Assembly: GCA_021773095.1 (NCBI GenBank)
Contig: JAJFKR010000020.1
Location: 186,001-250,000 of the forward strand
Reading direction: 5' to 3'
Source: Woeseiaceae bacterium
Lineage (GTDB): Bacteria; Pseudomonadota; Gammaproteobacteria; Steroidobacterales; Woeseiaceae
Length of the DNA: 64,000 nucleotides
In this document: positions 8,787-18,678 of the stretch, in pieces
Position numbering within the stretch: the stretch's first letter is position 1
Layout: each line of letters begins with the position of its first letter
Program-made: the position numbers and the translations under genes
The notes under the pieces: generated by a model
The model's database searches: none
What the model was told of the DNA's origin: nothing
Seen by the model: only the letters and a program-made list of their open reading frames with translations

Positions 8787-10415
8787 TCAAAAGTCCCTTA
8801 GCTCGCGTCGCAGAATCTTACCAACAGTCGACTTCGGCAATTCATCAATGAACACGATATGACGAGGTACCTTGTAGCCGGTCAAACATTCCTTGCAGTG
8901 TGCCCGCACTGCCTCTTTTGTTAATGACTCATCCGACTTCACAACGAAAACCTTCGCCGCCTCGCCCGTCTTCTCATTCGGCACACCGATACAGGCACAC
9001 TCAAGCACACCGTCCATTGCTGCAACTTCCGCTTCGATCTCGTTCGGGAATACATTGAATCCAGACACGATAATCATGTCCTTCTTGCGATCGACGATAC
9101 GGAAAAATCCGCTTTCATCCATGACGGCAATATCACCAGTACAAAAATACCCGTCATCGGTCATGACTTCTGCGGTCGCCTCTTCATTTCGCCAGTAACC
9201 CTTCATGACCTGCGGCCCTTTCGCACAAAGCTCGCCGCGTTCACCCTGAAGCACCTCTTTCCCCTGGTCGTTTCGTAGTGAAATATCGGTTGACGGCGCC
9301 GGCACGCCTATCGAGCCTCTGAATTCGCCCGTGCCGAACGGATTTATCGTGAGTATCGGCGATGTCTCTGAGAGACCATAGCCCTCCTTAATGTGTTTTC
9401 CAGTGACTTCTTTCCACTTATCGGAAACCGTTTTTTGCACAGCCGCCCCACCGCCGACGCTGAATCCCAGCGAGGAGAAATCGAGCTCAGCAAATCCGGG
9501 CGTATGCAGGAGTCCGTTGTAAAGCGTGTTGACACCTGTAAAGACCGTGACATTCCACTTCGACCACTCCGCCACGAATGCCGGCATGTCCCGCGGGTTC
9601 GTGATCAGGACGTTCGTGCCACCGAACTTGAAATAAGACAGCGTATTCACCATCAACGCGAAAATGTGGTACATCGGAATCGCCGTGATGACAACATCTT
9701 CGCCCAGCCTTATGAAATCGCCTGCACAGCTTTCGAACTGCATGATGTTCGCGACGAGGTTTCGATGTGTGAGCATTGCCCCTTTCGACAGTCCGGTTGT
9801 GCCACCGGTGTACTGAAGAAAGATCAGATCATCACCGCTCAGCTCGACCTTTGAAAACCCCATGTCAGCACCAGCCGATATCGCATCCAGGAAGGAAATC
9901 GGATTCTTGATACCAGGATTTGTCGGTGGCGACGGCAAGCCAAGATCGATCAAATCATCGAGCCCGGCGACAATCACGTTTTTTATGCCGGTGTCAGCGA
10001 TTACTTCAGCCAGCGTTCCAGTGGATCCTGAAAAGACAACAATTGTTTCCACATCCGCGTCATTGAGTTGATGCTCAAGTTCACGCGGCGTGTACATCGG
10101 GTTAACGTTAACCTGCACTCCCCCGGCCCGTAGAATGCCGAGCATCGCGATGGGAAACGCCATCGTGTTCGGCGCCATCAAGGCGACCCGGTCCCCTTTG
10201 ACGACACCCGTTTCATTTTGTAGGTAAGCTGCAAAATCGCGTGACAGCGAAAGCACTTCCGAATAGGTTTTGGTTGCACCAAAGCTACTGAACGCGACGT
10301 TGTCGCCGAAGCGTTCACCCGCCTGCAACAACATGTCAACGACGTTGCTGTAGGCATCCGCATCTATTTCATGTGGTACCCAGGGGTCGTACTGTTCAAA
10401 CCACGGCTTACTCAT
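8787..10415 (-). CDS. fadD: Long-chain fatty acid-CoA ligase
   Basis: AMP-forming acyl-CoA synthetase, 542 residues, which activates fatty acids to acyl-CoA for beta-oxidation or lipid synthesis. The N-terminal half closely follows FadD (KGDRVALMAPN, PMYTPRELEHQLND). The ATP/AMP motif QYTGGTTGLSKGAM lies near 200, the GYGLSETSP motif near 345, the YFCTGDIAVMDESGFFRIVDR region near 425 and the catalytic Lys in STVGKILRREL at the extreme C-terminus. It overlaps the upstream transporter gene by 4 bases (ATGA), so the pair is co-translated. A 112-base gap separates it from the SQR-CBS gene downstream. Confidence 0.94.
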   Translation of the reverse strand: MSKPWFEQYDPWVPHEIDADAYSNVVDMLLQAGERFGDNVAFSSFGATKTYSEVLSLSRDFAAYLQNETGVVKGDRVALMAPNTMAFPIAMLGILRAGGVQVNVNPMYTPRELEHQLNDADVETIVVFSGSTGTLAEVIADTGIKNVIVAGLDDLIDLGLPSPPTNPGIKNPISFLDAISAGADMGFSKVELSGDDLIFLQYTGGTTGLSKGAMLTHRNLVANIMQFESCAGDFIRLGEDVVITAIPMYHIFALMVNTLSYFKFGGTNVLITNPRDMPAFVAEWSKWNVTVFTGVNTLYNGLLHTPGFAELDFSSLGFSVGGGAAVQKTVSDKWKEVTGKHIKEGYGLSETSPILTINPFGTGEFRGSIGVPAPSTDISLRNDQGKEVLQGERGELCAKGPQVMKGYWRNEEATAEVMTDDGYFCTGDIAVMDESGFFRIVDRKKDMIIVSGFNVFPNEIEAEVAAMDGVLECACIGVPNEKTGEAAKVFVVKSDESLTKEAVRAHCKECLTGYKVPRHIVFIDELPKSTVGKILRRELRDF

Positions 10416-11713
10416 TCTTCAGCTCCCTCTGCTTCAACCTTATCAAATTTCTTACCTAACCAAATTCCGGTGGCTCCCCACGCCGCCGCGATACCCGCTC
10501 CGACGGCGGCAACAGCACCAAGCCCCATTCCTACACCATCGGTGAGCAAGGCAAACAAATCGCTGCTTATCGCATCACCACCCCTGTACACCACTATGTC
10601 GACCACAGGTTTGGCTTTGAACCTTTCTTCTTTCGACACGTTGGTGTACAACATTTCCCGCGCTGGTCGGGTCAATCCGTAATTGCCGCCCCGGCGGAAT
10701 ACCTGCAAGGCGAGCAACACGGTCAGAATCGGTGCAAACGCCAAAATCAGCAACGCGCCTGCCATTAGAATCGGCATCAGAGCCAGTGCTAACGGCATAC
10801 CAAGGCGCGTGACGATGCGGCCGGTAAAAAGGGCAGCAAGACCAAACGTCAGTAGATTAACAATCCAGTCGATGCCGCCAAGAATCTGGGTGCGTTCACC
10901 TCGTGTAAAATCCGCCAGTAAATTCTTTTGCTCGAAGTACACGAAGGTACTGATAAAAACGTATAACAGGATAAAGGCACCAATCGCGAGCAGGTAGCGG
11001 TTACTAATGAATGCCTGGAACCCCTTCCACCAATAGCCGCCTAGCACGGTATTAGTCGTGTCTGCGCTCACCTCTTCATTGCCGAGCTCGGTCCTCTTCA
11101 ACCTGTAAAGGTAGAACACCAGCGGGATTACTGCGACCAGGCCCAGCGAGGCCGCGAGCATCAGATTCTCCCCTGCAACAATGCCGCCGAGGAGCGTCGG
11201 AACAGCGGGTCCAAGCATGGCACCACCACTCATACCAAGCATGATGACGCCGAACAGCCGTTTGGACTGTTGCTTGCTGAACGTATCGGCCATACAGGTC
11301 CAGAATGCCGTTACATGGAACAAGGAAAATACGCTCACCCAGAGATAGAACGCTTTGTCGACCAGATCCCGGTCAGCAAGCAATGAAATACCAAAATAAA
11401 ATAATACGAACGATATCGCGAAAAATGCGTACAAGGCGGGTACTACATTCCGTAGCTTCGTTCTTGAAACAGCGAATCCCCAAACCGCGACCAGCGTCGC
11501 ACTGACGAAAAAATTGAGATTCCAGAGGAAACTGACTTCCGAATCGCTCCAGTCGCTCGCCATCGCGTCGCGTACCGGTCGCAGGATGTAGTATGAAGCC
11601 ATCAGGACGAAAATGAATAGCGCAGAGACGAAGGTTGCTTTCAGTTCATTTGATTCGATTTCTGACAACGCTCTGGCCGTCTTTGCTAAGATTCCGTTCT
11701 TGTTGTTATTCAT
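10412..11713 (-). CDS. MFS-like membrane protein related to NTP/NDP exchangers
   Basis: Polytopic inner-membrane protein of about 433 residues with roughly 12 hydrophobic segments. Its start region, SYYILRPVRDAM, is characteristic of the group annotated as NTP/NDP exchange (Tlc-like) or MFS transporters in free-living bacteria, whose substrates are generally unproven. The ATG at 11713 is preferred over the one two codons earlier, because GAGG is 9 bases from the second but too close to the first. Co-translation with the FadD-type ligase (4-base overlap) suggests a role linked to lipid or nucleotide handling, but this is inference. It diverges from the nap operon across about 90 bases. Confidence 0.82.
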   Translation of the reverse strand: MNNNKNGILAKTARALSEIESNELKATFVSALFIFVLMASYYILRPVRDAMASDWSDSEVSFLWNLNFFVSATLVAVWGFAVSRTKLRNVVPALYAFFAISFVLFYFGISLLADRDLVDKAFYLWVSVFSLFHVTAFWTCMADTFSKQQSKRLFGVIMLGMSGGAMLGPAVPTLLGGIVAGENLMLAASLGLVAVIPLVFYLYRLKRTELGNEEVSADTTNTVLGGYWWKGFQAFISNRYLLAIGAFILLYVFISTFVYFEQKNLLADFTRGERTQILGGIDWIVNLLTFGLAALFTGRIVTRLGMPLALALMPILMAGALLILAFAPILTVLLALQVFRRGGNYGLTRPAREMLYTNVSKEERFKAKPVVDIVVYRGGDAISSDLFALLTDGVGMGLGAVAAVGAGIAAAWGATGIWLGKKFDKVEAEGAEE

Positions 11714-11802
11714 AAGCATTTTCCTCGATAGCCAGACGATCCGGCTCTTTTTAGGATACCTTAATAAATGGACAAATCGCGCTCACAAAGGGTTGTTAAT
11801 CG

Positions 11803-11973
11803 ATGAACACGGATGTTTCCGACGATGATCACGTGCTTACGAGGCGTGGTGAACGACGAGTATTTATTTTCATTGCCGTTTTCCTGTTTCCCGCCCTGTC
11901 GATAGGACTGGTTGGCGGATACGGACTGTTGATCTGGTTATTTCAGCTTATTTTTGGGCCGCCCAGCGCCTGA
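11803..11973 (+). CDS. napE: NapE, small membrane protein of periplasmic nitrate reductase operon
   Basis: A 56-residue protein starting MNTDVSDDDHVLTRRGERR and continuing into one membrane helix (VFIFIAVFLFPALSIGLVGG then YGLLIWLFQLIFG). The polar head with ERR before a single helix, and the position immediately before napF, identify it as NapE, a small integral membrane protein of unknown exact role found at the head of many nap operons. It was found by direct translation of the gap. AAAGGG lies about 10 bases before the ATG, and the stop is 6 bases before the napF start. Confidence 0.88.
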   Translation: MNTDVSDDDHVLTRRGERRVFIFIAVFLFPALSIGLVGGYGLLIWLFQLIFGPPSA

Positions 11974-11979
11974 TCTAAC

Positions 11980-12510
11980 GTGAATCAACCTGTGGACAAC
12001 ACCCGGCGAAACCTGCTCCGCGGGCGACCCGCGATGGCCGCGAGTCCGGTCCGGCCGCCCGGAGCAGTCAGTGAGTCTGAGTTCACTGACGGATGCACCG
12101 CGTGCGACCGATGCATCAGCACTTGCCCGGAGGGCATCATCATCCGTGGGTCCGGTGGATATCCTGAGGTCAACTTTCATCGTGGCGAATGCACTTTTTG
12201 CGGCGAATGTGTGAGCGCCTGCACCCAGTCGGTCCTCAATAGCGAAATCAAGCCTGTCTGGCAATTGCGCTTGCGAGTGGAGGATCGCTGTCTCGCTAAA
12301 CAAAGTGTCATTTGTCAGACCTGTGCCGATGTCTGCGGCCAGCAAGCGATCCGATTTCGACCCCGAATCAACAGACTGGCAACGCCTGAAATCAGTTATC
12401 AAAACTGTAACGGCTGCGGTGCCTGTGTAACCGCCTGCCCGGAAGATGCGCTGCTGCTGGAACCTGTGACGGCCACCACCTCCGGCGACGATATGGTTTT
12501 GCATGGCTGA
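11980..12510 (+). CDS. napF: Ferredoxin-type protein NapF
   Basis: Cytoplasmic iron-sulfur protein, 176 residues, thought to help mature or load the iron-sulfur cluster of NapA before export. Cysteine groups for four [4Fe-4S] sites are visible: CTACDRCISTCP near 39-50, CTFCGECVSACT near 71-82, a split CLAKQ...CQTCADVC group near 103-119 and CNGCGACVTACPE near 146-158. The start is GTG, 6 bases after the napE stop. The 3' end overlaps napD by 8 bases, giving translational coupling. An Arg-rich N-terminus (RRNLLRGR) is typical of NapF. Confidence 0.95.
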   Translation: MNQPVDNTRRNLLRGRPAMAASPVRPPGAVSESEFTDGCTACDRCISTCPEGIIIRGSGGYPEVNFHRGECTFCGECVSACTQSVLNSEIKPVWQLRLRVEDRCLAKQSVICQTCADVCGQQAIRFRPRINRLATPEISYQNCNGCGACVTACPEDALLLEPVTATTSGDDMVLHG

Positions 12511-12754
12511 CAGCGAGTACCACGTATCCAGCTTTGTCGTACGGGTTCGGCCACAGGATGGACCGTCAGTGACCGATGTAATCCAGGCCGTCCCGGGACT
12601 AGAGGTCCATGCCGAGGACGGCGGCAAACTAATCGTCACGGCAGAAGGTGACACGGTTTCTGATCTGGCGAAATTATCAGCAATATTGGAAGAAACAGAC
12701 AAGGTCGTTTCGGTCGCGCCGATTTATCACGAGTTTTCAAATGACGGGGAGTGA
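12503..12754 (+). CDS. napD: NapD, chaperone for the NapA Tat signal
   Basis: An 83-residue cytoplasmic protein. NapD family members bind the twin-arginine signal peptide of NapA and hold back export until the molybdenum cofactor is inserted. The conserved opening (YHVSSFVVRVRP, ahead of a loop and IQAVPGLEVHAEDGGKLIV) is evident. It overlaps napF by 8 bases and is followed 21 bases later by napA, the standard order. Confidence 0.94.
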   Translation: MADSEYHVSSFVVRVRPQDGPSVTDVIQAVPGLEVHAEDGGKLIVTAEGDTVSDLAKLSAILEETDKVVSVAPIYHEFSNDGE

Positions 12755-12775
12755 AGCCCCAATGAGTATTTTCTT

Positions 12776-15268
12776 ATGAATATAGGCAGAAGACAGTTCA
12801 TGAAAGCCAACGCGATCGCCGCCGCGGCCAGTGTTGCCGGTATTTCAGTTCCGGCAGCGGCCAGCAATGTCGTTACCGGTGCGGACATGACAAAACTGGA
12901 ATGGAACAAGGCCCCGTGCCGGTTTTGCGGTACGGGCTGTTCCGTAAATGTCGCAACGCTGGACGGCAAGGTCGTGGCAACGCACGGTGACGCGAAATCG
13001 CCAGTGAACCGGGGTATTAGCTGCATCAAAGGCTACTTTCTGTCCAAGATCATGTACGGCGAAGACCGGCTGACAACACCACTACTCAGGATGACGGATG
13101 GCCAGTACGACAAAGAAGGCGACTTCACTGAGATAAGCTGGGATCAGGCCTTCGACATCATGGCCGAGAAATACAAAGCGGCGCTAAAGGCCAAGGGTCC
13201 AACGTCGATTGGTATGTTCGGTTCCGGCCAGTGGACCGTTATGGAGGGTTACGCAGCCGTCAAGCTGATGAAGGCCGGATTCCGCTCCAACAACCTGGAA
13301 CCAAACGCTCGTCACTGCATGGCCTCGGCAGTTGGCGGCTTCATGCGCACGTTTGGTATCGATGAACCGATGGGTTGCTACGACGATATCGAGGCGACGG
13401 ATGCATTTGTGCTGTGGGGCTCCAACATGGCTGAAATGCACCCCATACTCTGGACGCGGGTGACGGATCGCCGCCTGAGTGCACCACACGTCAATGTCTC
13501 AGTGCTGTCCACGTTCGAGCACCGATGCTTCGATCTCGCGGACTCCGGCATGATCTTCACGCCGCAAACTGATCTCGCGATTCTCAACTACATCGCCAAC
13601 ACCATCATCAAGACGAATCGGGTCAACACGGACTTCGTCAACAAGCACACCAACTTCCGCCGCGGCGATGCGGATATCGGATACGGCCTCAGAGACGAGC
13701 ATCCACTGCAACAAGCTGCCACTAATCCGAACAGCGGTGGCTCGAAGCCGATGACCTTTGATGAGTTCGCCGAGTTCGTCAGCGATTACGACGAAGACTC
13801 TGTCTCGAAGCTTTCCGGCGTTTCGGTCGAGAAACTGCGTGACCTGGCTGAGCTGTACGCTGACCCTGACAAGAAAGTGGTTTCGTTCTGGACAATGGGC
13901 TTTAACCAGCACACCCGTGGCGTCTGGTGTAACAACCTGATCTACAACATTCACCTGCTGACCGGAAAAATATCCACGCCGGGTAACAGCCCATTCAGTC
14001 TGACCGGTCAACCGTCAGCCTGTGGCACAGCTCGCGAAGTCGGCACATTTGCACATCGCTTGCCTGCCGATATGGTCGTCACGAACGAAAAACACCGTGA
14101 TGTAGCCGAAAAAACCTGGAATCTGCCAAAGGGCACAATCGTCGGCAAACCCGGCTTCCACGCCGTGCTGCAAAACCGCAAGCTCAAAGACGGCGACCTG
14201 AATGTCTATTGGGTACAGTGCAACAACAACATGCAGGCCGCCGCAAATATCAATGAAGAGGCCTATCCAGGCTATCGTAATCCGGACAACTTTATTATCG
14301 TCTCCGACCCCTACCCGACCGTAACGGCTCAGGCTGCGGACCTGGTGTTACCAACGGCGATGTGGGTGGAAAAAGAAGGCGCCTACGGTAACGCCGAGCG
14401 CAGAACCCAGAGCTGGTATCAGATGATCGAGCCACCGGGCGAAGCACGCTCCGACCTATGGCAGATTGTTGAGTTCTCGAAGCGATTTACGACCGACGAG
14501 GTATGGCCGCAGGAATTGCTCGACGTGAAGCCGGAGCACAAGGGCAAGACACTTTACGAAGTGCTGTTCGCGAACGGTGCTGTCAATCGATACCCGCTTT
14601 CCGAGATCAGCCCCAGGCACCTGAACTCAGAATCCAATGATTTTGGATTTTACATTCAGAAGGGCCTGTTTGAAGAGTACGCATCATTCGGTCGCGGCAA
14701 AGCCCACGACCTCGCGCCCTACGAGGCATACCACGCAACCCGCGGCCTGCGCTGGCCGGTGGTCGATGGTAAGGAGACTTTGTGGCGCTTCAAGGAAGGC
14801 TCGGATCCCTACGTCAAACCCGGCAGTGATTGGGATTTCTATGGCAAGCCTGACGGCAGGGCAGTTATTTTTGCATTGCCCTATGAACCCGCTGCCGAAA
14901 GCCCGGATGAAGAGTACGACCTGTGGCTGAGCACCGGGCGCGTACTGGAACATTGGCACTCCGGGTCAATGACCCGCCGCGTACCCGAGTTACATCGTGC
15001 AGTACCGAACGCACTGGTCTTCATGCACCCGGATGACGCAGCAGAGCGCGAAATGCGGCGCGGGGACGAGGTAAAAATAGTGTCCCGTCGCGGCGAGGTT
15101 ATTACCCGAGTCGAAACTCGCGGACGCAACAAACCACCGAAAGGGCTGGTCTTCATGGCCTGGTTTGATGCCTCCCGACTCATCAACAAAGTCACGCTCG
15201 ACGCAACCGATCCGCTATCGAAGCAGACCGACTACAAGAAGTGCGCCGTCAAAATCGTAAAGGCCTAG
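12776..15268 (+). CDS. napA: Periplasmic nitrate reductase catalytic subunit NapA
   Basis: Molybdopterin-guanine-dinucleotide enzyme, 830 residues, reducing nitrate to nitrite in the periplasm with electrons from NapB. The Tat signal contains [10 protein letters not shown] at residues 4-13. The [4Fe-4S] cluster is held by Cys48, Cys51, Cys55 and Cys83 (C-x2-C-x3-C-x27-C), and the Mo ligand is Cys181 in NARHCMASA. Length and domain order match full-length NapA. The ATG at 12776 is used because the ATG at 12761 runs into a stop after five codons. The operon is probably induced by nitrate or low oxygen, but I found no convincing FNR or NarP site in the short upstream gap. Confidence 0.98.
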   Translation: MNIGRRQFMKANAIAAAASVAGISVPAAASNVVTGADMTKLEWNKAPCRFCGTGCSVNVATLDGKVVATHGDAKSPVNRGISCIKGYFLSKIMYGEDRLTTPLLRMTDGQYDKEGDFTEISWDQAFDIMAEKYKAALKAKGPTSIGMFGSGQWTVMEGYAAVKLMKAGFRSNNLEPNARHCMASAVGGFMRTFGIDEPMGCYDDIEATDAFVLWGSNMAEMHPILWTRVTDRRLSAPHVNVSVLSTFEHRCFDLADSGMIFTPQTDLAILNYIANTIIKTNRVNTDFVNKHTNFRRGDADIGYGLRDEHPLQQAATNPNSGGSKPMTFDEFAEFVSDYDEDSVSKLSGVSVEKLRDLAELYADPDKKVVSFWTMGFNQHTRGVWCNNLIYNIHLLTGKISTPGNSPFSLTGQPSACGTAREVGTFAHRLPADMVVTNEKHRDVAEKTWNLPKGTIVGKPGFHAVLQNRKLKDGDLNVYWVQCNNNMQAAANINEEAYPGYRNPDNFIIVSDPYPTVTAQAADLVLPTAMWVEKEGAYGNAERRTQSWYQMIEPPGEARSDLWQIVEFSKRFTTDEVWPQELLDVKPEHKGKTLYEVLFANGAVNRYPLSEISPRHLNSESNDFGFYIQKGLFEEYASFGRGKAHDLAPYEAYHATRGLRWPVVDGKETLWRFKEGSDPYVKPGSDWDFYGKPDGRAVIFALPYEPAAESPDEEYDLWLSTGRVLEHWHSGSMTRRVPELHRAVPNALVFMHPDDAAEREMRRGDEVKIVSRRGEVITRVETRGRNKPPKGLVFMAWFDASRLINKVTLDATDPLSKQTDYKKCAVKIVKA

Positions 15269-15293
15269 TGGTCCGACCCGTGAAGGAATACCC

Positions 15294-15767
15294 ATGAATC
15301 GTCTCAATTGGACAGTAACCGGCTTTGGGATACTGGCACTGTGTTGCCTTACTCTCGTGGCCGCAGATGAAATCGCCACGCTGCGGCAGGGCGCCGCAAT
15401 CGACGAGGAAGTCGTGGCGGAAGCGATACCGAGAGTTATCGACACCGATGTTCGCCCACAGCGCAATTACCCGATGCAGCCACCGACTATTCCGCACAAG
15501 ACGCGCGGTTATGAGCTGAATCTGCAGGTCAACAAATGCATGTCATGCCATGCGCGCACACGCACTGAGGAAAGCCGGGCACCCATGATCAGTGTTACGC
15601 ATTACATGAACAGGGACGGGAATTTTCTGGCTGAAGTCTCCCCGCGACGCTATTTCTGTAATCAATGCCACGTCAATCAAACGGCGGCACGCCCGCTGAT
15701 CGAAAACACCTTCGAGGACATGGACGTTTTGCTCGAAAAGCGCTCGGAAAAGGAACAGGAAGACTAG
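15294..15767 (+). CDS. napB: Dihaem cytochrome c NapB
   Basis: Periplasmic small subunit of nitrate reductase, 157 residues with a signal peptide (hydrophobic core [15 protein letters not shown]). It passes electrons from NapC to NapA. Two haem c sites are seen, CMSCH at 82-86 and CNQCH at 122-126, and distal His ligands are available in the HKTRGYEL and VTHYM segments. It begins 25 bases after napA with GAAGGAA-type ribosome-binding sequence and ends one base before the napC start. Confidence 0.97.
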   Translation: MNRLNWTVTGFGILALCCLTLVAADEIATLRQGAAIDEEVVAEAIPRVIDTDVRPQRNYPMQPPTIPHKTRGYELNLQVNKCMSCHARTRTEESRAPMISVTHYMNRDGNFLAEVSPRRYFCNQCHVNQTAARPLIENTFEDMDVLLEKRSEKEQED

Positions 15768-15768
15768 C

Positions 15769-16356
15769 GTGCTGCAATATTTTCGAAAGATCTGGCGCGA
15801 TATTGGCCGCCCCAGCGTGCACTACAGTATCGGCGCGCTGACGTTGGGCGGTTTTATCGCGGGCATCATGTTTTGGGGTGGTTTCAACACGGCGCTGGAG
15901 GCTACGAATACTGAGGAGTTTTGCATCAGTTGCCACGAAATGCAGGAAAATGTGTATCAGGAATTACGCCAAACCATTCATTTTTCCAATCGATCCGGCG
16001 TCCGTGCAACTTGTCCTGACTGTCACGTACCGCATGGGTGGACCGATAAGATCGGTCGCAAGATGCAAGCAACCAAAGAAGTCTGGGGCAAGATTTTCCA
16101 GACCATCAATACACGTGAGAAGTTCCTCGAAAAGCGGCGCGAGTTGGCCGAACACGAGTGGGCGCGGTTATCAGCCAACAATTCTCTTGAATGCAGAAAC
16201 TGTCACAACTTCGACTTCATGGATTTCACAGCGCAGAGCCCGCGCGCCTCTGAGCAACACTCAACATCGCTCGCCAGTGGCGTGAAAACCTGCATCGATT
16301 GCCACAAAGGCATCGCGCATGAATTACCCGATATGGCCGGCGTGGAAGGTTACTAG
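15769..16356 (+). CDS. napC: Tetrahaem cytochrome c NapC
   Basis: Membrane-anchored quinol dehydrogenase of the NapC/NirT family, 195 residues, with one N-terminal helix ([16 protein letters not shown]) and four CxxCH sites at 52-56, 82-86, 142-146 and 175-179. It takes electrons from the quinol pool and gives them to NapAB. The GTG start is directly behind the napB stop. No napGH genes are present, so NapC must be the sole quinol entry point, as in napEFDABC-type operons. Confidence 0.97.
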   Translation: MLQYFRKIWRDIGRPSVHYSIGALTLGGFIAGIMFWGGFNTALEATNTEEFCISCHEMQENVYQELRQTIHFSNRSGVRATCPDCHVPHGWTDKIGRKMQATKEVWGKIFQTINTREKFLEKRRELAEHEWARLSANNSLECRNCHNFDFMDFTAQSPRASEQHSTSLASGVKTCIDCHKGIAHELPDMAGVEGY

Positions 16357-16366
16357 TTGAGAGCCG

Positions 16367-16738
16367 TTATGCGCTGGGATGAGGATAGGTATCTTCGTCG
16401 TCTTCGCAGTTGCGATGATGGCCGGGTTCGAGGCAGCTGAAGTCCTTCTCCACCAATAGTTTGAGCAGGCTGCCGCCCGACAATTTTTGCTCTGAATACA
16501 AAGATACAAGGTCGGTATCGGCCCACTCCGGGATTATTTCACGTGGCATGGTAATCGCGATCCAGCCATCTTCAAAACCGGCCACCATATCTTCATCGTC
16601 CGACAGCTCAAGACTATAGCCGAACGCTGATTCCGGGAATTCGGTTTCCTCAACAAGCTTGTTTCCCGCCGCAAGATCATCGACCTCACCTCGCTTCAGG
16701 CGCAAGCGTATGGAATTGCCACGAATTCTAAGTTTCAT
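16367..16738 (-). CDS. Conserved hypothetical protein (DUF7009-like)
   Basis: A 123-residue soluble protein. The opening MKLRIRGNSIRLRLKRGEV is one I associate with a small family of uncharacterised bacterial proteins (listed as DUF7009, from memory). The C-terminal part carries Cys and His residues (CLEPGHHRNCEDDEDTYPH) that could bind a metal. It lies convergent to napC with only 10 bases between the two stops, and alone on its strand. Function unknown. Confidence 0.78.
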   Translation of the reverse strand: MKLRIRGNSIRLRLKRGEVDDLAAGNKLVEETEFPESAFGYSLELSDDEDMVAGFEDGWIAITMPREIIPEWADTDLVSLYSEQKLSGGSLLKLLVEKDFSCLEPGHHRNCEDDEDTYPHPSA

Positions 16739-16828
16739 CGGTTTGCCTCAGAGTTAATAGTACAGTTTTGTCCAAAATACAGACCATGCCTAGCCGCGGA
16801 TAATACCTAGATATCTTGCCCCGCAAAT

Positions 16829-17452
16829 TTATTTCGCCGCTCTTGCCCGTGCGTTGGCGACGCTCTCAAGTGATTCGATGCGCTCGACCCATGCATTGAC
16901 ATTCTTGTAGTCGTCGATAGAAAAATCAACAATTCGATATTGCTCTACGTAGGCGAAAGCAAAAAGATCGGCTATGGATAAGGCGTTATTCGCCAGCCAT
17001 TGTGACCCCTCAAGTTGTTCGTCGAGCGTTCGAAGCTGTGCATTCGCATTTTTTACAGCCTCCTGCCTCCGTACTTCATCCGGCTCGCCCATGTCGTATT
17101 TTGTTTTGATGACATCCTCGAAAAATAACTCATTAAACCACCGCCCGAGGTGACAGCTAAAAAAGTCCATCCATTGGTCAACCTGTGCCCGCTGCATCTT
17201 GTCGGCCGGATACAAGGGTGAGTCCATCACATTGGCGACGTATCGACAGATGGCGCCGGATTCGAACAGGTGCTCACCGTTATGCTCGAGTACAGGGACT
17301 TTCGCCATTGGCGTCTTTCCTTTGAACTCATCGGATTTGTGCTCGCCTTTGCCCAGGTTGACAAAATGAAACTCAAAATCGGCGCCCACTTCCTCCAGAA
17401 CGTATAAGGTTTTCAGCGTATTTTGCGTGAAGAATCCGTACAAATGAAACAT
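16829..17452 (-). CDS. Glutathione S-transferase family protein
   Basis: A 207-residue GST. The N-terminal thioredoxin-like domain shows MFHLYGFFTQNTLKTLYVLE, the cis-Pro motif KVPVLEHNG and the glutathione-carboxylate loop ESGAICRYV; the helical C-terminal domain shows LSIADLFAFAYVEQY. ATG 17452 is preferred because GGAGG lies 7 bases before it; the reading frame extends 33 codons further, but that would overlap the thiolase gene. It follows the thiolase by 22 bases and is probably in the same transcript. The substrate is unknown. Confidence 0.9.
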   Translation of the reverse strand: MFHLYGFFTQNTLKTLYVLEEVGADFEFHFVNLGKGEHKSDEFKGKTPMAKVPVLEHNGEHLFESGAICRYVANVMDSPLYPADKMQRAQVDQWMDFFSCHLGRWFNELFFEDVIKTKYDMGEPDEVRRQEAVKNANAQLRTLDEQLEGSQWLANNALSIADLFAFAYVEQYRIVDFSIDDYKNVNAWVERIESLESVANARARAAK

Positions 17453-17474
17453 GCTGCCTCCAAACTTACGATTG

Positions 17475-18656
17475 TCAGGCGACTTCAAATAATGAAGCCG
17501 CTCCCTGTCCACCACCGATGCACATTGTGCAAACGACGTATTTAGCACCACGTCGCTTGCCTTCGATCAGTGCGTGGCCGACCATGCGCGCACCCGACAT
17601 CCCATAGGGGTGACCAATCGAAATCGCACCACCGTTAACGTTGAGTTTTTCGCCTGGAATAGCCAATTCATCACGGCAATAAAGCACCTGCACGGCGAAA
17701 GCCTCATTGAGCTCCCACAAGTCGATGTCATCCATGGTCAATCCGTTGCGTTGCAGCAATTTCGGCACTGCGAATACCGGACCAATTCCCATTTCGTCGG
17801 GCTCACAGCCTGCCACGGCGGTACCTCGATAAATTCCGAGCGGCTCCAATCCTCGTTTCTCGGCAAGGCTCGCCTCCATGACTACGGATGCCGATGCGCC
17901 GTCCGATAACTGGCTCGCGTTGCCGGCGGTGATGAAGCCGTCCTCGCGTACGGGATTTAGCGAAGACAGGCCTTCAAGATTCGTTCCGGGACGATTGCCT
18001 TCGTCCTTATCGAGTACGACATCTTCAAAACTGATCTCTTTTGTTTCCTTGTCCATGACACCTTTACTTGATGCCAATGGCACGATTTCATCGTCGAATT
18101 TGCCGGCCTCCTGCCCTGCAGCAGTCCGCTTCTGACTTTGCAGTGCGTACTCGTCCTGCGCTTCACGACTAATGTTGTAACGTTTCGCGACAACCTCAGC
18201 GGTATCGATCATCGGCATATGTATGTGTTGATGCATGGCAAGCAAACGGGGATCGGCGGCGCGGTATGTATTCACGTGCTCATTCTGCACCAGACTGACC
18301 GACTCGAGTCCGCCACCCACCATGATGTCCACGCCATCGGAAACAATGGTCTTGGCAGCCAGCGCGATCGCCATCATTCCCGAGGAACACTGCCGGTCGA
18401 CCGTCATACCTGCCGTCGTAACCGGCAATCCGGCCGCGAGTGCGATCTGGCGTGCAATATTGGCGCCCTGCGTGCCTTGTGGCAACGCACAGCCCATCAT
18501 GACGTCTTCGACCTCGGCAGGATCCAGTCCTGCACGCAGAACGGCGTGTTTCACTGCATGCCCGCCAAGCGTTGGCGCCTCGGTATTATTGAATGCACCG
18601 CGATAGGCCTTGCCAATCGGTGTCCGCGCTGTCGATACGATTACTGCTTCTCTCAT
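17475..18656 (-). CDS. Acetyl-CoA C-acyltransferase (thiolase)
   Basis: Thiolase of 393 residues that cleaves 3-ketoacyl-CoA to acetyl-CoA plus a shortened acyl-CoA, or runs in reverse. The nucleophilic Cys is in DRQCSSGM near 89, the active-site His in [11 protein letters not shown] near 348, and the second Cys in CIGGGQG near 380. With the adjacent SDR, MaoC hydratase and GST genes, all on the minus strand with 20-30 base gaps, it forms a lipid-degradation cluster (FadA-like role). Whether the chain is a fatty acid, sterol side chain or other acyl group cannot be told. Confidence 0.95.
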   Translation of the reverse strand: MREAVIVSTARTPIGKAYRGAFNNTEAPTLGGHAVKHAVLRAGLDPAEVEDVMMGCALPQGTQGANIARQIALAAGLPVTTAGMTVDRQCSSGMMAIALAAKTIVSDGVDIMVGGGLESVSLVQNEHVNTYRAADPRLLAMHQHIHMPMIDTAEVVAKRYNISREAQDEYALQSQKRTAAGQEAGKFDDEIVPLASSKGVMDKETKEISFEDVVLDKDEGNRPGTNLEGLSSLNPVREDGFITAGNASQLSDGASASVVMEASLAEKRGLEPLGIYRGTAVAGCEPDEMGIGPVFAVPKLLQRNGLTMDDIDLWELNEAFAVQVLYCRDELAIPGEKLNVNGGAISIGHPYGMSGARMVGHALIEGKRRGAKYVVCTMCIGGGQGAASLFEVA

Positions 18657-18678
18657 TACGATATCCCTGCCTTGGTAA

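Noticed and set aside
11714..11802. FNR or NarP site before napE
   Set aside because: No TTGAT-N4-ATCAA or paired TACYYMT pattern of acceptable quality was found; the nearest TTGTTAATCGATGAA overlaps the start codon and mismatches at key bases.
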